The notes: generated by a model from the sequence alone, not told the origin. 64,000 bases of DNA from Alkalimonas delamerensis (GCF_030717955.1 NZ_JAUZVY010000002.1:496001-560000); one strand, 5' to 3'; shown: positions 43,310 through 50,488, counted from the first letter of the stretch. A program made the numbers and translations.

Positions 43310-44468
43310 CCCTTTGCTGCATCGATTTCTTCATTTCTTTCATCAAAGGGTATGGATAATTATCACGATCATTTGATGCAGTGAGTATGAACAAGTCAAT
43401 GTCTGGGTAATAATAGAAAGTTGTAAAGGAGTAGCCATTCGAGCCATCGTGCCAAATACTTGTAAACTCTTCAGGCGGGTTTGAGATGACCCAGCCGTAA
43501 CCGTAGTAATCTATCTTGCTGGGGGTTTCAGCAATATGTGGATGGAGCATTTGCGCCCACGATGCCTCACTTAAAATCTTCCCTGAACGAAGAGCCAGGT
43601 ACCACGCGTGCATATCTTGAGCCGTAGATAGCAAGTACCCGGAGCCTTCACCCCAGCGCCTACCTGGATTTTCACGTAGATGTTGCAACGGATCGCCCAC
43701 ACTTCGACTTGCCGCCTCTATCCTAAACAGCCATTGAAACCAGTTTTGGTCCGCGCCGTAATTTATGGCAAGTCTTTCTTGCTGTACATCCAGCAGACGA
43801 TACCCAGTTTCTGTTAAGCCCGCCGGCAACAGGATATGTTGCCGAATATAAGCCTCCCAGTCTTGGCCGGAGGCAATTTCAATCAGCTGAGCCAACAAGC
43901 TAAAGCCAATATTCGAATAATGATAGGCTTCGCCTGGGGTGGAGACTAACTTCAGTTTAAGTACTTGAGCGATATAAGCGTCAATGTCTACAATTTCATA
44001 TTCCCTTAGGCGTGGTGGGTTTACCGGCAATCCAGAGGAATTGGTAAGTAAATGATGGATCGTAATATTCTTTTTATCAGCAGGCACATTGGGAAAGAAG
44101 TTATCAATGGTATCGGAGAGGGATAACTTCCCTTGCTCTACCAACAACATAATGGCCGTTGCGGTAAATTGCTTGGTCACTGAGCCAATATCAAACACAG
44201 TGTGCTCATCAAAAGCGCGCTGATTTTCTCTGTCCGCGAAGCCAAAGCTTTGTTGAAAAATAATGGCATCAGAGTTTGCTACCAATACCGTACCGGAAAA
44301 GGTGGATTGCTCGAGTTTCTGCTGCCAATGCTGCAAAGGCTCTGCAGCAGCTACCGGTAAAGTGACTAGAAGAGTTAATGCAGCGGCAATAACCTTGCGC
44401 AATTTAAGTTCAATCCGTGTTGTTTTCAAAACATCTTCCCTCAAGACCAGGCCGGCAGAAAATGCCAT
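43248..44468 (-). CDS. Cassette 21: class C beta-lactamase-fold serine hydrolase
   Basis: The protein of up to 406 residues has the beta-lactamase/penicillin-recognising pattern: SVTK (catalytic Ser and Lys) after FDIGSVTKQFTATAIMLL, YSN in EAYHYSNIGFSLL, and HDGSNGYS in the place of KTG. A signal peptide is clear (LRKVIAAALTLLVTLPVAAA), but the start is doubtful: ATG 44468 or an internal TTG near that segment. HDG instead of KTG suggests an esterase or peptidase and not a true beta-lactamase. The last 19 residues (ANKSMQPAPVG...) are encoded by the attC. Confidence 0.85.
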   Translation of the reverse strand: MAFSAGLVLREDVLKTTRIELKLRKVIAAALTLLVTLPVAAAEPLQHWQQKLEQSTFSGTVLVANSDAIIFQQSFGFADRENQRAFDEHTVFDIGSVTKQFTATAIMLLVEQGKLSLSDTIDNFFPNVPADKKNITIHHLLTNSSGLPVNPPRLREYEIVDIDAYIAQVLKLKLVSTPGEAYHYSNIGFSLLAQLIEIASGQDWEAYIRQHILLPAGLTETGYRLLDVQQERLAINYGADQNWFQWLFRIEAASRSVGDPLQHLRENPGRRWGEGSGYLLSTAQDMHAWYLALRSGKILSEASWAQMLHPHIAETPSKIDYYGYGWVISNPPEEFTSIWHDGSNGYSFTTFYYYPDIDLFILTASNDRDNYPYPLMKEMKKSMQQRVANKSMQPAPVGVVSALGGG

Positions 44469-44612
44469 ATCTACACAAACAAAAAAGCAAGATAAAAAAT
44501 TAACACACGAGCCTAAACTTAACGCGAACGGGTCTTAAAAGAAAATCGAAATTTGTAACTAAAAATTCCAAAATGCTGCGGCTTCTGCTGGCTAAAAAGT
44601 GCCAGAGGATGC

Positions 44613-44695
44613 ATTTTAACGTGTCACTAATTGGTTACAGCAGCGCAGCTAGACCTAAAAGCCACGTTGCTTGTGGCCGGAACAAACATTAGCAA
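44613..44695 (-). repeat. attC of cassette 20
   Basis: From TTTTAAC to ATTAGCA with inner GCAGCGCAGCTAG and AAGCCACGTTGCTTGTGGCC. Closely similar in its middle to the attC at 48156-48257, so both cassettes may come from one source integron. Confidence 0.7.
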
Positions 44696-44699
44696 CCAA

Positions 44700-45056
44700 T
44701 CAGGTATTGTTTGACATACAACCCATAAATTTATCCTTAAATAGTAGCCATACAAAGCTGGTAACAGCCGCTGCGGCAAGGACAGTTTGAACCGCTTCAA
44801 TAGGATTGCTGTGCCAAATTGAAAAATAGACCGCAGGCAATACCGTCAATAAACTACCTAGCCATTCATTATTCCTATGCCACAAGCATGGCAGTAAAAA
44901 AGCGGTATACAGACCAAAAGGAATACTAAAAAGTAGTACCAAGTAGCTTGGCCTCTCAAATAAGCACAGCCCAAAAAATGCCAGAGAAAAAAACGCCAAA
45001 AACCACGGTGCATACGCAATCGTTTGGATAAATGCTTTTTTACTGGATGACTTCAT
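44700..45056 (-). CDS. Cassette 20: four-helix membrane protein
   Basis: The 118-residue protein has four hydrophobic segments (about residues 10-30, 35-57, 63-82 and 86-106) and short loops. It is a small inner-membrane protein with no recognised family. The N-terminus is positively charged and cytosolic. Confidence 0.65.
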   Translation of the reverse strand: MKSSSKKAFIQTIAYAPWFLAFFSLAFFGLCLFERPSYLVLLFSIPFGLYTAFLLPCLWHRNNEWLGSLLTVLPAVYFSIWHSNPIEAVQTVLAAAAVTSFVWLLFKDKFMGCMSNNT

Positions 45057-45065
45057 GACCCACCA

Positions 45066-45114
45066 AAGCGCCTTAATTCTTTAAATTTTACAATGATGCG
45101 CATTATTAGGCGCT
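45066..45114 (-). repeat. Short attC of cassette 19
   Basis: Arms GCGCCTTAAT (45069) and ATTAGGCGC (45105) pair with one bulge. The AT-rich middle makes this the shortest site in the array. Confidence 0.5.
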
Positions 45115-45570
45115 GTCATTAACAACTTCAATTTGAGCAGCATTTAAAATTCGTATGTGGGTTTGAAAGTAATACTTGCCTGAAGGTTTTCGCTGATCAT
45201 TGATAAAATCAATTCTGACACGTTGTGCAGCCCCTTCTACCCGTATTGTTTTACCGATAAAGAACTCCTCAGCTCTAACACCGTATTGCGCTTCTAGTTG
45301 GGGGATGATATTCGGGTGCAAAGCGACTGTAACGTTTCGTTGATCACGGTAATCGAGCTCAGTATTCAGATATACAACATGGCCCTGTTTGCCAGTGGCT
45401 TGAATACTTAAAACATACTCCCCTACCACCCCATACGGGGCTGATGCGGCTGCTTTCCTGATAATCTCCATCGTATCTGATTTAGCGACAAACCCACCCG
45501 AAGCAGGATGGTTTGGAGCGGCACTGCAACCAGTTAGAATTAGGAGAAGAACTAAAATAAAAAATCTCAT
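45106..45570 (-). CDS. Cassette 19: lipoprotein
   Basis: The 154-residue protein has a lipoprotein signal, MRFFILVLLLILTGC, with lipidation at Cys 15. The mature domain is mainly beta strand (VGEYVLSIQATGKQGHVVYLNTELDYRDQRNVTVALHP), possibly an OB-like fold. Function unknown. AAGGA precedes the ATG. The stop codon lies in the attC arm. Confidence 0.7.
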   Translation of the reverse strand: MRFFILVLLLILTGCSAAPNHPASGGFVAKSDTMEIIRKAAASAPYGVVGEYVLSIQATGKQGHVVYLNTELDYRDQRNVTVALHPNIIPQLEAQYGVRAEEFFIGKTIRVEGAAQRVRIDFINDQRKPSGKYYFQTHIRILNAAQIEVVNDSA

Positions 45571-45589
45571 TTTTCACTTCCTTATTAAA

Positions 45590-45699
45590 AGCCAAACAAC
45601 CCAGTTTAGCGCGGAAACCCTCACAGTGACTCGTGGGGCTTCCTCATTCTGGCCGCCGTCCCAGCCTCGATGGCAGCGACAATGGCGTATGGTTAGACA
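45590..45699 (-). repeat. Probable attC of cassette 18
   Basis: From GCCAAAC to GTTAGAC; the inner part contains TTTAGCGCGGAAA, shared with the attCs at 53966 and 54498, but symmetry is weak. Confidence 0.5.
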
Positions 45700-46055
45700 T
45701 ACTGCACGCCAACCATGAATAACGGCAACCAAACGGCAACCGATACCAACATAACCCCCGTAATGGCAAAAAATGCAGCACTACCCGCAGCATGAGAAAA
45801 GTAAACTGTTGGGCTACTGGCAAGGTGCTTATGAAAGTTTTTTGCAATGGCCTGCAACGTTGATGTAATTATTTCCCACTGATACCGCACCCAGGTAAAA
45901 AAGGGTTTAAGCGCAAAAAGCAAGCACGAAAATGCCATTTCCAAGCCTGCTACCTCTACAAAAAGCAGCAGGTAACCAGCAAATGGTGTTGCCAATAAAA
46001 TAGCCAAGAGCATCAGTGCTCTTTTCAGCCAAAGGTGACGATTCAGAAAATCCAT
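45693..46055 (-). CDS. Cassette 18: membrane protein sharing its N-terminus with cassette 25
   Basis: The 120-residue protein has two long hydrophobic stretches (about residues 10-50 and 90-118). It begins MDFLNRHLWLKRALMLLAI, nearly identical to the zincin of cassette 25, after which the two have nothing in common. The shared part extends upstream through the ribosome site. Function unknown. Confidence 0.65.
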   Translation of the reverse strand: MDFLNRHLWLKRALMLLAILLATPFAGYLLLFVEVAGLEMAFSCLLFALKPFFTWVRYQWEIITSTLQAIAKNFHKHLASSPTVYFSHAAGSAAFFAITGVMLVSVAVWLPLFMVGVQYV

Positions 46056-46070
46056 CTAATGTCCTTATTA

Positions 46071-46128
46071 TGGCCTAACGCCGCGAACAGCTGCCTTAAA
46101 TTATCCGGCAGCATCGCTTAGTTAGGCA
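46071..46128 (-). repeat. attC of cassette 17
   Basis: Arms GGCCTAAC (46072) and GTTAGGC (46121), with inner CAGCTGCC/GGCAGC pairing. Confidence 0.7.
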
Positions 46129-46136
46129 CCCTTTTC

Positions 46137-46490
46137 TTATGAGGGTAAATCTAACCAATTAGAAAGCTGATGCTTTCGAGCAGACGACTTGTAGTACGCG
46201 GCCATAGCAACGCCGAAGAAGATGCCTGCGACTAACGCGGAGGCTAAGGCGCCAGATGCGGGCAAACCCAGGGACCGCCATTGGAAAAGCCACATTAGGG
46301 CTCCCCACGCAGCAGCAAACCATAGCCCCATTAACAGTGCGTTCTTCGGAAAGCTGTTGTAATGCGGAGGCCTCGCCCTGACGCCTAGCTTCCAAAGAAT
46401 GAGCAACGCCGGTGGCATGCTATTCGACTTCCAGATACCGGACTCTTTGAGCTCCTGTATCGCAGCTTCCTTTCTCTTTTCAAATGACAC
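46137..46490 (-). CDS. Cassette 17: DUF6404-like membrane protein
   Basis: The 117-residue protein starts at GTG (GGAG upstream) with KEAAIQELKESGIWKSNSMPPALLILWKLGVRARPPHYNSF, a pattern I associate with DUF6404, followed by two membrane helices (about 50-70 and 80-100). The function of this family is not known; it is often found in integrons. Confidence 0.7.
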   Translation of the reverse strand: MSFEKRKEAAIQELKESGIWKSNSMPPALLILWKLGVRARPPHYNSFPKNALLMGLWFAAAWGALMWLFQWRSLGLPASGALASALVAGIFFGVAMAAYYKSSARKHQLSNWLDLPS

Positions 46491-46506
46491 CTTTCACTCC
46501 TTTGAC

Positions 46507-46594
46507 TTCCTAACGCCCGCAACACACGAGCAACTTGTTGCGAGTCGAGGTCCAGGCCATGTAGTGGCCGTTTGTGGTTGCGGTTGTTAGGTTA
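46507..46594 (-). repeat. attC of cassette 16
   Basis: Arms TCCTAAC (46508) and GTTAGGT (46586). The inner GAGCAACTTGTTGCGAGTC is shared with the attCs of cassettes 9 and 10. Confidence 0.85.
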
Positions 46595-47155
46595 ATCACC
46601 AGTCAGTCCTTTAACAAACCAAGTCTTTTCGAGAACCCAATCCCCAAACAACAAGCGATCACATCTTCCAGCAGGTTCTGATGCAGTCAGTTGATCACCA
46701 CACTCTTGAAAAATTAACCCACCACCAAATCGATAAACGTAATCAATCTGACGATGTCGCGCCAAGCCATTTATTTCATTATTTTCAATCGGTTTAATTT
46801 TTGTAAAGCCAGGGAAACCCCAAAATCCCTCACTCTTGACTAACATAAAATAATTAGTATTAAACTGCTCAAAGGCAGCTAAAAGCTCCTGGCTTAAAGC
46901 TGGTTCTTCTTCCCAAATAATACCAGCCTCAGATCTAACTCCTGCTTGATTACCTTGATCTGGCAGCCATCTGATAATGTTGTAAGGTGTCTTATCTGCT
47001 TCAGTTATTAGTTTTTGTAACTTTTTATCATTCAAGTAAAGCAATACATAGTCTTGAAACGCACTTCGAGGCCAATGCGGCACACTTAACCATGCAAAGA
47101 CGGCTATAGATAAAACGCAAAGAGTGATAATGAAAGTTTTCATAGACCTAGACAT
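46592..47155 (-). CDS. Cassette 16: membrane-anchored hypothetical protein
   Basis: The 187-residue protein has one N-terminal hydrophobic segment (FIITLCVLSIAVFAWLSV) and a soluble, probably periplasmic, domain with ITEADKTPYNIIRWLPDQGNQ and two to three Cys near the C-terminus. A start at ATG 47143 (MKTFIITL) fits a signal anchor better than ATG 47155. Function unknown. Confidence 0.65.
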   Translation of the reverse strand: MSRSMKTFIITLCVLSIAVFAWLSVPHWPRSAFQDYVLLYLNDKKLQKLITEADKTPYNIIRWLPDQGNQAGVRSEAGIIWEEEPALSQELLAAFEQFNTNYFMLVKSEGFWGFPGFTKIKPIENNEINGLARHRQIDYVYRFGGGLIFQECGDQLTASEPAGRCDRLLFGDWVLEKTWFVKGLTGD

Positions 47156-47250
47156 AATGACTCCCCACGAGGTCCTGACCTCCGAGTACGTGGGTTAGCT
47201 TCGCAACCAGAACCATACTGTATTTGCTGAGAACACACTACAGGAAATCA
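47156..47250. other. Hairpin region beside the IS110 remnant
   Basis: GAGGTC/GACCTC with outer CCCAC/GTGGG and a one-sided 7-base bulge lies at 47171-47194, followed by GTTAGC. It may be the mutilated attC of cassette 15, or an end of the IS. The R' arm expected for cassette 16 (GTTAGGTTAATC) is missing, so the junction has been rearranged. Confidence 0.4.
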
Positions 47251-47252
47251 GC

Positions 47253-47462
47253 ATGATTAACAATAGCATAACCTTTATTGGTCTTGATACGCATAAAAAT
47301 TTTTTCGAAGTTGCCTACATAGAAGACATTCGTGAAGCCAAACCAATCAGCCTTGGCCATTGCTGCTATGTGCTCGCTACTTCCCTCATTCCACAAAAGG
47401 TCAGTGAGCACGTTAAAACCTATAAGCACGATGCGATAAAACTGGCGCTATTGCAGCGCTAA
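47253..47462 (+). pseudogene. IS110-family transposase remnant
   Basis: Residues 7-32 (TFIGLDTHKNFFEVAYIED) match the N-terminal DEDD domain of IS110/IS1111 transposases, and the end (VSEHVKTYKHDAIKLALLQR) matches the KTDRRDAxKLARLLR block normally about 60 residues further on. The middle and the whole C-terminal domain are gone, so it is inactive. Members of the IS1111 branch are known to insert into attC sites, which fits its position. Confidence 0.75.
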
Positions 47463-47584
47463 GGGTATTCATTGATATCGCCTGGCAGGACTAGCCTCGG
47501 CTGTGCAGACGCTTCCAGCGGCTGATGATAGACTCAACCTGTTTGACGTAGGGAGCCATACCAACGCCGCGCTTTGCGGCTGAT
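47463..47584 (-). other. Gene-less stretch with a possible 3' gene fragment
   Basis: On the minus strand a frame ending near 47493 reads AKRGVGMAPYVKQVESIIS-RWKRLHSRG and then stops; it has no start and no family that I recognise. It may be the tail of another deleted cassette or insertion gene. Confidence 0.25.
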
Positions 47585-47623
47585 TTGTAGCAACTTGCTT
47601 CAATTGTGGCAACTTGCTACAAT
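47585..47623 (+). promoter_or_regulatory. Promoter/operator of the ParD-like/RelE-like module
   Basis: TTGCTT (47595) and TACAAT (47618) are separated by exactly 17 bases. The inverted repeat TTGTAGCAA (47585) / TTGCTACAA (47614) and the direct repeat GCAACTTGCT overlap it, as expected for autorepression by the antitoxin complex. Confidence 0.8.
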
Positions 47624-47650
47624 TTAGGCAGCTCATCATTGGAGGTAAAA

Positions 47651-47872
47651 ATGGCTACAAACAGCATTCGCTTAGATCAAAACCTTATTGAAAAAGCTAC
47701 CATTATAGCCAAAGCACTTAATCGAACCCCGCCTAAGCAAATAGAACATTGGGCGAAAATCGGCGAGATGATGGAAGATAACCCCGATTTACCCTACGAG
47801 TTTGTGAGGCAGGCCATCATCGCGCAGGCAGAACGGGACGCAGGAAAGCTGGAGGCCTACGATTTTGGTTAA
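47651..47872 (+). CDS. Cassette 15: ParD-like antitoxin
   Basis: The 73-residue protein starts at ATG 47651, eight bases after GGAGGT (an upstream ATG at 47606 lies before the ribosome site and is rejected). NSIRLDQNLIEKATIIAKALNRTPPKQIEHWAKIGEMME is a ribbon-helix-helix antitoxin pattern of the ParD-like family, giving DNA binding and repression. The C-terminal tail would neutralise the toxin. It is transcribed against the array direction from its own promoter. Confidence 0.82.
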   Translation: MATNSIRLDQNLIEKATIIAKALNRTPPKQIEHWAKIGEMMEDNPDLPYEFVRQAIIAQAERDAGKLEAYDFG

Positions 47873-48155
47873 GGCCACCAGTGTATTACAGACTCCTACA
47901 TTCAAAAAGGCGGTGAAAAAACTCAAGCCCAACCAGAAAAAGGACCTTGATTTGGCCATTAAGGAGCTAATGGCCAATCCCAACATCGGAGAACAAAAGA
48001 AAGGGGATCTGGCCTTTCTGCGAGTCCATAAGTTCAAAATGAACAAGCAACTGACTTTGCTGGGTTACAGTTTTGATGATGGCGCACTTATCCTTGCACT
48101 GATGGCCTTGGGATCACACGAAAATTTCTACCGCGATCTAAAGCGGAAGAAATGA
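47865..48155 (+). CDS. Cassette 15: RelE/ParE-superfamily toxin
   Basis: The 96-residue protein starts at a TTG overlapping the antitoxin stop by eight bases. TPTFKKAVKKLKPNQKKDLDLAIKELMANPNIG and LAFLRVHKFKMNKQLTLLGYSFDDGALILALMALGSHENFYRDLKR match the RelE/ParE fold, with the C-terminal GSHENFYRDL typical of RelE-type mRNA interferases. It would block translation when free of the antitoxin. Such modules stabilise cassette arrays. Confidence 0.82.
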   Translation: MVKATSVLQTPTFKKAVKKLKPNQKKDLDLAIKELMANPNIGEQKKGDLAFLRVHKFKMNKQLTLLGYSFDDGALILALMALGSHENFYRDLKRKK

Positions 48156-48257
48156 CGTTGTAACGCTTCGCTAATGGGCTGCTGCCGCGCAGCGTAGGCT
48201 GTCCAGTGGAAGCCACGCCGTTTGTGGCCGGAACGAAATTAATCAACTTGCTAGGTG
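48156..48257 (-). repeat. attC of cassette 14
   Basis: From GTTGTAAC (48157) to GCTAGGT (48250). The latter arm carries GCTA in place of GTTA, which is mirrored at the start of cassette 14 (GCTAAGT), supporting the pairing. Middle similar to the attC at 44613. Confidence 0.75.
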
Positions 48258-48622
48258 TCTTCACTGTTAGCATAAAAATACACCCCTACAGAAATCCAGA
48301 TGACTAAACATGTTATAAACAAGCCAGGCTCTTGAGACCAGTATATCATTCCAGTCCGACCAGGAAGAGCACCGAAATATATAATTGCGATAATAGATAT
48401 TGACCAAGTTATCAAAATAAGTATTCGCGATTGTTTTATATCGATTTCTTTTTGTTTGAGTTGATGAATTTCGTAATCACTGAGATATGGTGACTTTTTA
48501 GCGTCTAACCGAGCAATCATCTTTTCCAACTGCACTTTATCTTTTACGCTTAAAGTACTGTTTGAAATGAGAATACTCTTCATTTCATCAACTGAGCTTC
48601 GTTCAAATCGACTGAAAATCAC
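48251..48622 (-). CDS. Cassette 14: two-helix membrane protein
   Basis: The 123-residue protein has a charged helical N-terminal half (KDKVQLEKMIARLDAKKSPYLSDYEIHQLKQKEIDIKQSR) and two membrane helices (about 69-87 and 98-117). GTG 48622 is the longest start; ATG at the MKSILIS segment is possible. No family recognised. Confidence 0.6.
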   Translation of the reverse strand: MIFSRFERSSVDEMKSILISNSTLSVKDKVQLEKMIARLDAKKSPYLSDYEIHQLKQKEIDIKQSRILILITWSISIIAIIYFGALPGRTGMIYWSQEPGLFITCLVIWISVGVYFYANSEDT

Positions 48623-48627
48623 AGTAT

Positions 48628-48716
48628 CTACTTAGCGCTTAGCATACGGGCGACAGGCCCGATAGCGAGTTGACATCCCAGTGGCCGCAGGCCGCGAGTA
48701 TACGTATTGTTATGTT
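48628..48716 (-). repeat. attC of cassette 13
   Basis: Arms ACTTAGC (48630) and GTTATGTTTCA (48709). The latter is complementary over 11 bases to the start of cassette 13 (GTTATGTTTCA at 49163). Confidence 0.85.
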
Positions 48717-49144
48717 TCATTTACCAAAGCCGATTTTGAACCCACATTATTAATTACCGAAACCCGAGATAAGCCTTTCACAAAACGATCAAATGCGGCT
48801 GGTTCTAACTTAAATGAGAACGAAGCCACATAGCATAGCCGCTCATTGGGATAACGCGTATCTCTGGATACAATTTGTATAACCGTCAATATGCGACCAG
48901 AACTATCGATGCAAGAGAACTCAATATCGAAGTGAGACAGTTGATCATTCTCACCAGAGCAAAACCGAATGCTATCCTCTCGATTTTTGGGAAAGCCAAC
49001 TAGTTGTGAGCAAAACGATTGAAACTGGTCTTCGTTGACGTAGCAATCGGCAGTACCGGCAAAGCCGCTACTTTCGCCCTTAACTCTTAGTTTCAGCAGA
49101 TCATCTATTTCGGATAATTGCTCAAATTCCAAATATTCACTCAT
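48710..49144 (-). CDS. Cassette 13: hypothetical cytosolic protein
   Basis: The 144-residue protein begins at ATG 49144 (MSEYLEFEQLSEIDDLLKLRV), since the longer frame to 49174 reads through the neighbouring attC. It looks like a soluble alpha/beta domain with ADCYVNEDQFQSFCSQL and FDIEFSCIDSSGRILTVIQIV, reminiscent of small WapI-like proteins, but no firm match. The stop lies in the attC arm. Confidence 0.6.
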   Translation of the reverse strand: MSEYLEFEQLSEIDDLLKLRVKGESSGFAGTADCYVNEDQFQSFCSQLVGFPKNREDSIRFCSGENDQLSHFDIEFSCIDSSGRILTVIQIVSRDTRYPNERLCYVASFSFKLEPAAFDRFVKGLSRVSVINNVGSKSALVNET

Positions 49145-49155
49145 GACTGTCCTGA

Positions 49156-49239
49156 AACATAACGCCGCCAACACGCGCAGCTTTGAAGTGGAGGCGGAGC
49201 CGCTACGAAAAAGCTGTCCGTGTTGGCCTTGTTAGGGCA
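49156..49239 (-). repeat. attC of cassette 12
   Basis: Arms CATAAC (49158) and GTTAGGGC (49231) with an inner GCCAACACG/CGTGTTGGC pairing. The yefM promoter overlaps its right end. Confidence 0.85.
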
Positions 49240-49246
49240 ATTGACG

Positions 49247-49271
49247 TATACTTGTACGGAAACCCCGTACA
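49247..49271 (+). promoter_or_regulatory. Operator and probable -10 of the yefM-yoeB module
   Basis: A TATACT (49247) is followed by the palindrome TGTACGG-AAACC-CCGTACA (49253-49271), which holds the TGTAC core known in YefM-YoeB operators. The -35 candidate TTGGCC lies 18 bases upstream, inside the attC. Confidence 0.65.
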
Positions 49272-49284
49272 TCGAGGCACCGTC

Positions 49285-49557
49285 ATGGATACAATCAGTG
49301 TAAACAAATTTAGAGACAATCTGAAGAGCGTTGTAGAACAAGTTATTAACAGGCATGAACCGCTCAAGGTAACTCGACGAGCCGGAGAGGCTTTCGTTGT
49401 AATGAGCGCCGACGACTGGGAGCGAGAGCAAGAAACGCTTTACGTTCTCCAAAACCAGAGCCTCATGCAACAGATTGCCTACTCCCTTGAAACCCACAAC
49501 CGTAGTAAAGGCTATATACCGACTGACGAGCAAATGAATGAGATCACTGGTATTTGA
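49285..49557 (+). CDS. yefM: Cassette 12: YefM antitoxin (Phd/YefM family)
   Basis: The 90-residue protein starts at ATG 49285 (MDTISVNKFRDNLKSVVEQVINRHEPLKVTRR), with GAGG upstream. The rest, AGEAFVVMSADDWEREQETLYVLQN, is the YefM pattern, and the C-terminal tail NRSKGYIPTDEQMNEI wraps the toxin. The longer frame to 49183 reads attC sequence and is rejected. It overlaps yoeB by 20 bases and is oriented against the array. Confidence 0.93.
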   Translation: MDTISVNKFRDNLKSVVEQVINRHEPLKVTRRAGEAFVVMSADDWEREQETLYVLQNQSLMQQIAYSLETHNRSKGYIPTDEQMNEITGI

Positions 49558-49810
49558 AGGCAATACTTGGGAAGCGTATGAAACTATGCGCGAGAAGGAC
49601 AAACAATTACATAAGGCTTTGCGTAAATTACTCAAGGAAATGCTGCGTTCAAACGACCCTGCTTCAGGTTTAGGGAAGCCGGAGCCACTCAAGCACAACC
49701 TCTCTGGCCTTTGGTCTAAGCGGATCTCACAAAGAGATCGTTTGATATATCGGTTTGACGATAAATCCATTTATATCTTCGCTATTGGTGGTCATTACGA
49801 TCAGTCCTAG
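49538..49810 (+). CDS. yoeB: Cassette 12: YoeB toxin (ribosome-dependent mRNA interferase)
   Basis: The 90-residue protein has LKEMLRSNDPASGLGKPEPLKHNLSGLWSKRISQRDRLIY and the C-terminal IGGHYD, carrying the Glu, Arg and His of the YoeB active site. It cuts mRNA at the ribosomal A site. Its TAG stop lies in the R' arm of the adjacent attC, so the module fills the cassette. Confidence 0.94.
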   Translation: MRSLVFEGNTWEAYETMREKDKQLHKALRKLLKEMLRSNDPASGLGKPEPLKHNLSGLWSKRISQRDRLIYRFDDKSIYIFAIGGHYDQS

Positions 49811-49875
49811 CGCACTGTTAAAGTGAAGTAAGGAGCATAGCGAGTTAATGTCACTTTAAACAGCTTGTTAGAGCT
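49804..49875 (-). repeat. attC of cassette 11
   Basis: Arms TCCTAGC (49805; C replaces T in the core) and GTTAGAGC (49868), with an inner TTAAAGTG(A)/TCACTTTAA stem. Confidence 0.75.
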
Positions 49876-50390
49876 GTTTCCCATATCTGTCCAGCTATTT
49901 GTTTTGATTTAAAAATAAACTCTCCTGCAGAAAATTCATAAACCATCGCATCATACTCATACCCGATCATCTGTTCTTTCCCACTGGTTGTGTTACAAAA
50001 CTTATATCTATCCGGAGATAACCTAACCTTAATTTGACCATTAAACCAATGTGCTTTTACCGGATAACTCTCCTCACCAAAAAATAATACACTATCTACC
50101 ATGGGGGGATTTTTCGAACATGCATCTTTAACCAAAGAGTTTAAAAACAACTGATTAGATTTTACCTCCCAAGTACCTTTATATCCTCTCCAGTTCGCAG
50201 TACACCCCCCTTTCAAATCGAGCATTAGGAGAATTTCATCATATGAATAAAGTGATTCAAGTGGGCTCTTATAGCCCGGCCCCATTTCCAATCCAAAAAT
50301 TTCACCTTCAAAAACAAAAGTTTCTTTAATCTGCTGAGTAGCAGACAAAGGAACCGCAACAAATAAGAGTAAAAAAATCAAAATTTTCAT
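49851..50390 (-). CDS. Cassette 11: exported protein, paralogue of cassette 23
   Basis: The 179-residue protein starts at ATG 50390 with a GAGG site (the upstream GTG is not needed and the paralogue supports this start). It has a signal peptide ending near PLSATQQ, and GEIFGLEMGPGYKSPLESLYS and NWRGYKGTWEVKSNQL, near-identical to cassette 23. Conserved Cys residues suggest disulphides in the periplasm. Function unknown. Its 3' end lies in the attC. Confidence 0.75.
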   Translation of the reverse strand: MKILIFLLLFVAVPLSATQQIKETFVFEGEIFGLEMGPGYKSPLESLYSYDEILLMLDLKGGCTANWRGYKGTWEVKSNQLFLNSLVKDACSKNPPMVDSVLFFGEESYPVKAHWFNGQIKVRLSPDRYKFCNTTSGKEQMIGYEYDAMVYEFSAGEFIFKSKQIAGQIWETALTSCLK

Positions 50391-50404
50391 GAGCACCTCA
50401 AAAG

Positions 50405-50488
50405 AGTTCTAACGCTCGCCTAAGCGGCGAGCAACTTGTTGCGAGTCCAGCGGCTGCATGCCGCGATACTTTAGGCGTTTGTTAGGAA
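50405..50488 (-). repeat. attC of cassette 10
   Basis: Arms GTTCTAAC (50406) and GTTAGGAA (50481); inner GCGAGCAACTTGTTGCGAGTC is shared with the sites of cassettes 9 and 16. Confidence 0.88.

Noticed and set aside
47606..47650. Upstream start for the ParD-like antitoxin
   Set aside because: It would place the ribosome site GGAGGT inside the coding region and overlap the -10 region of the promoter.
49141..49770. 209-codon frame antisense to yefM-yoeB, in the same direction as the array
   Set aside because: It covers two clear toxin-antitoxin genes on the other strand and the attC; no ribosome site and no protein-like pattern.
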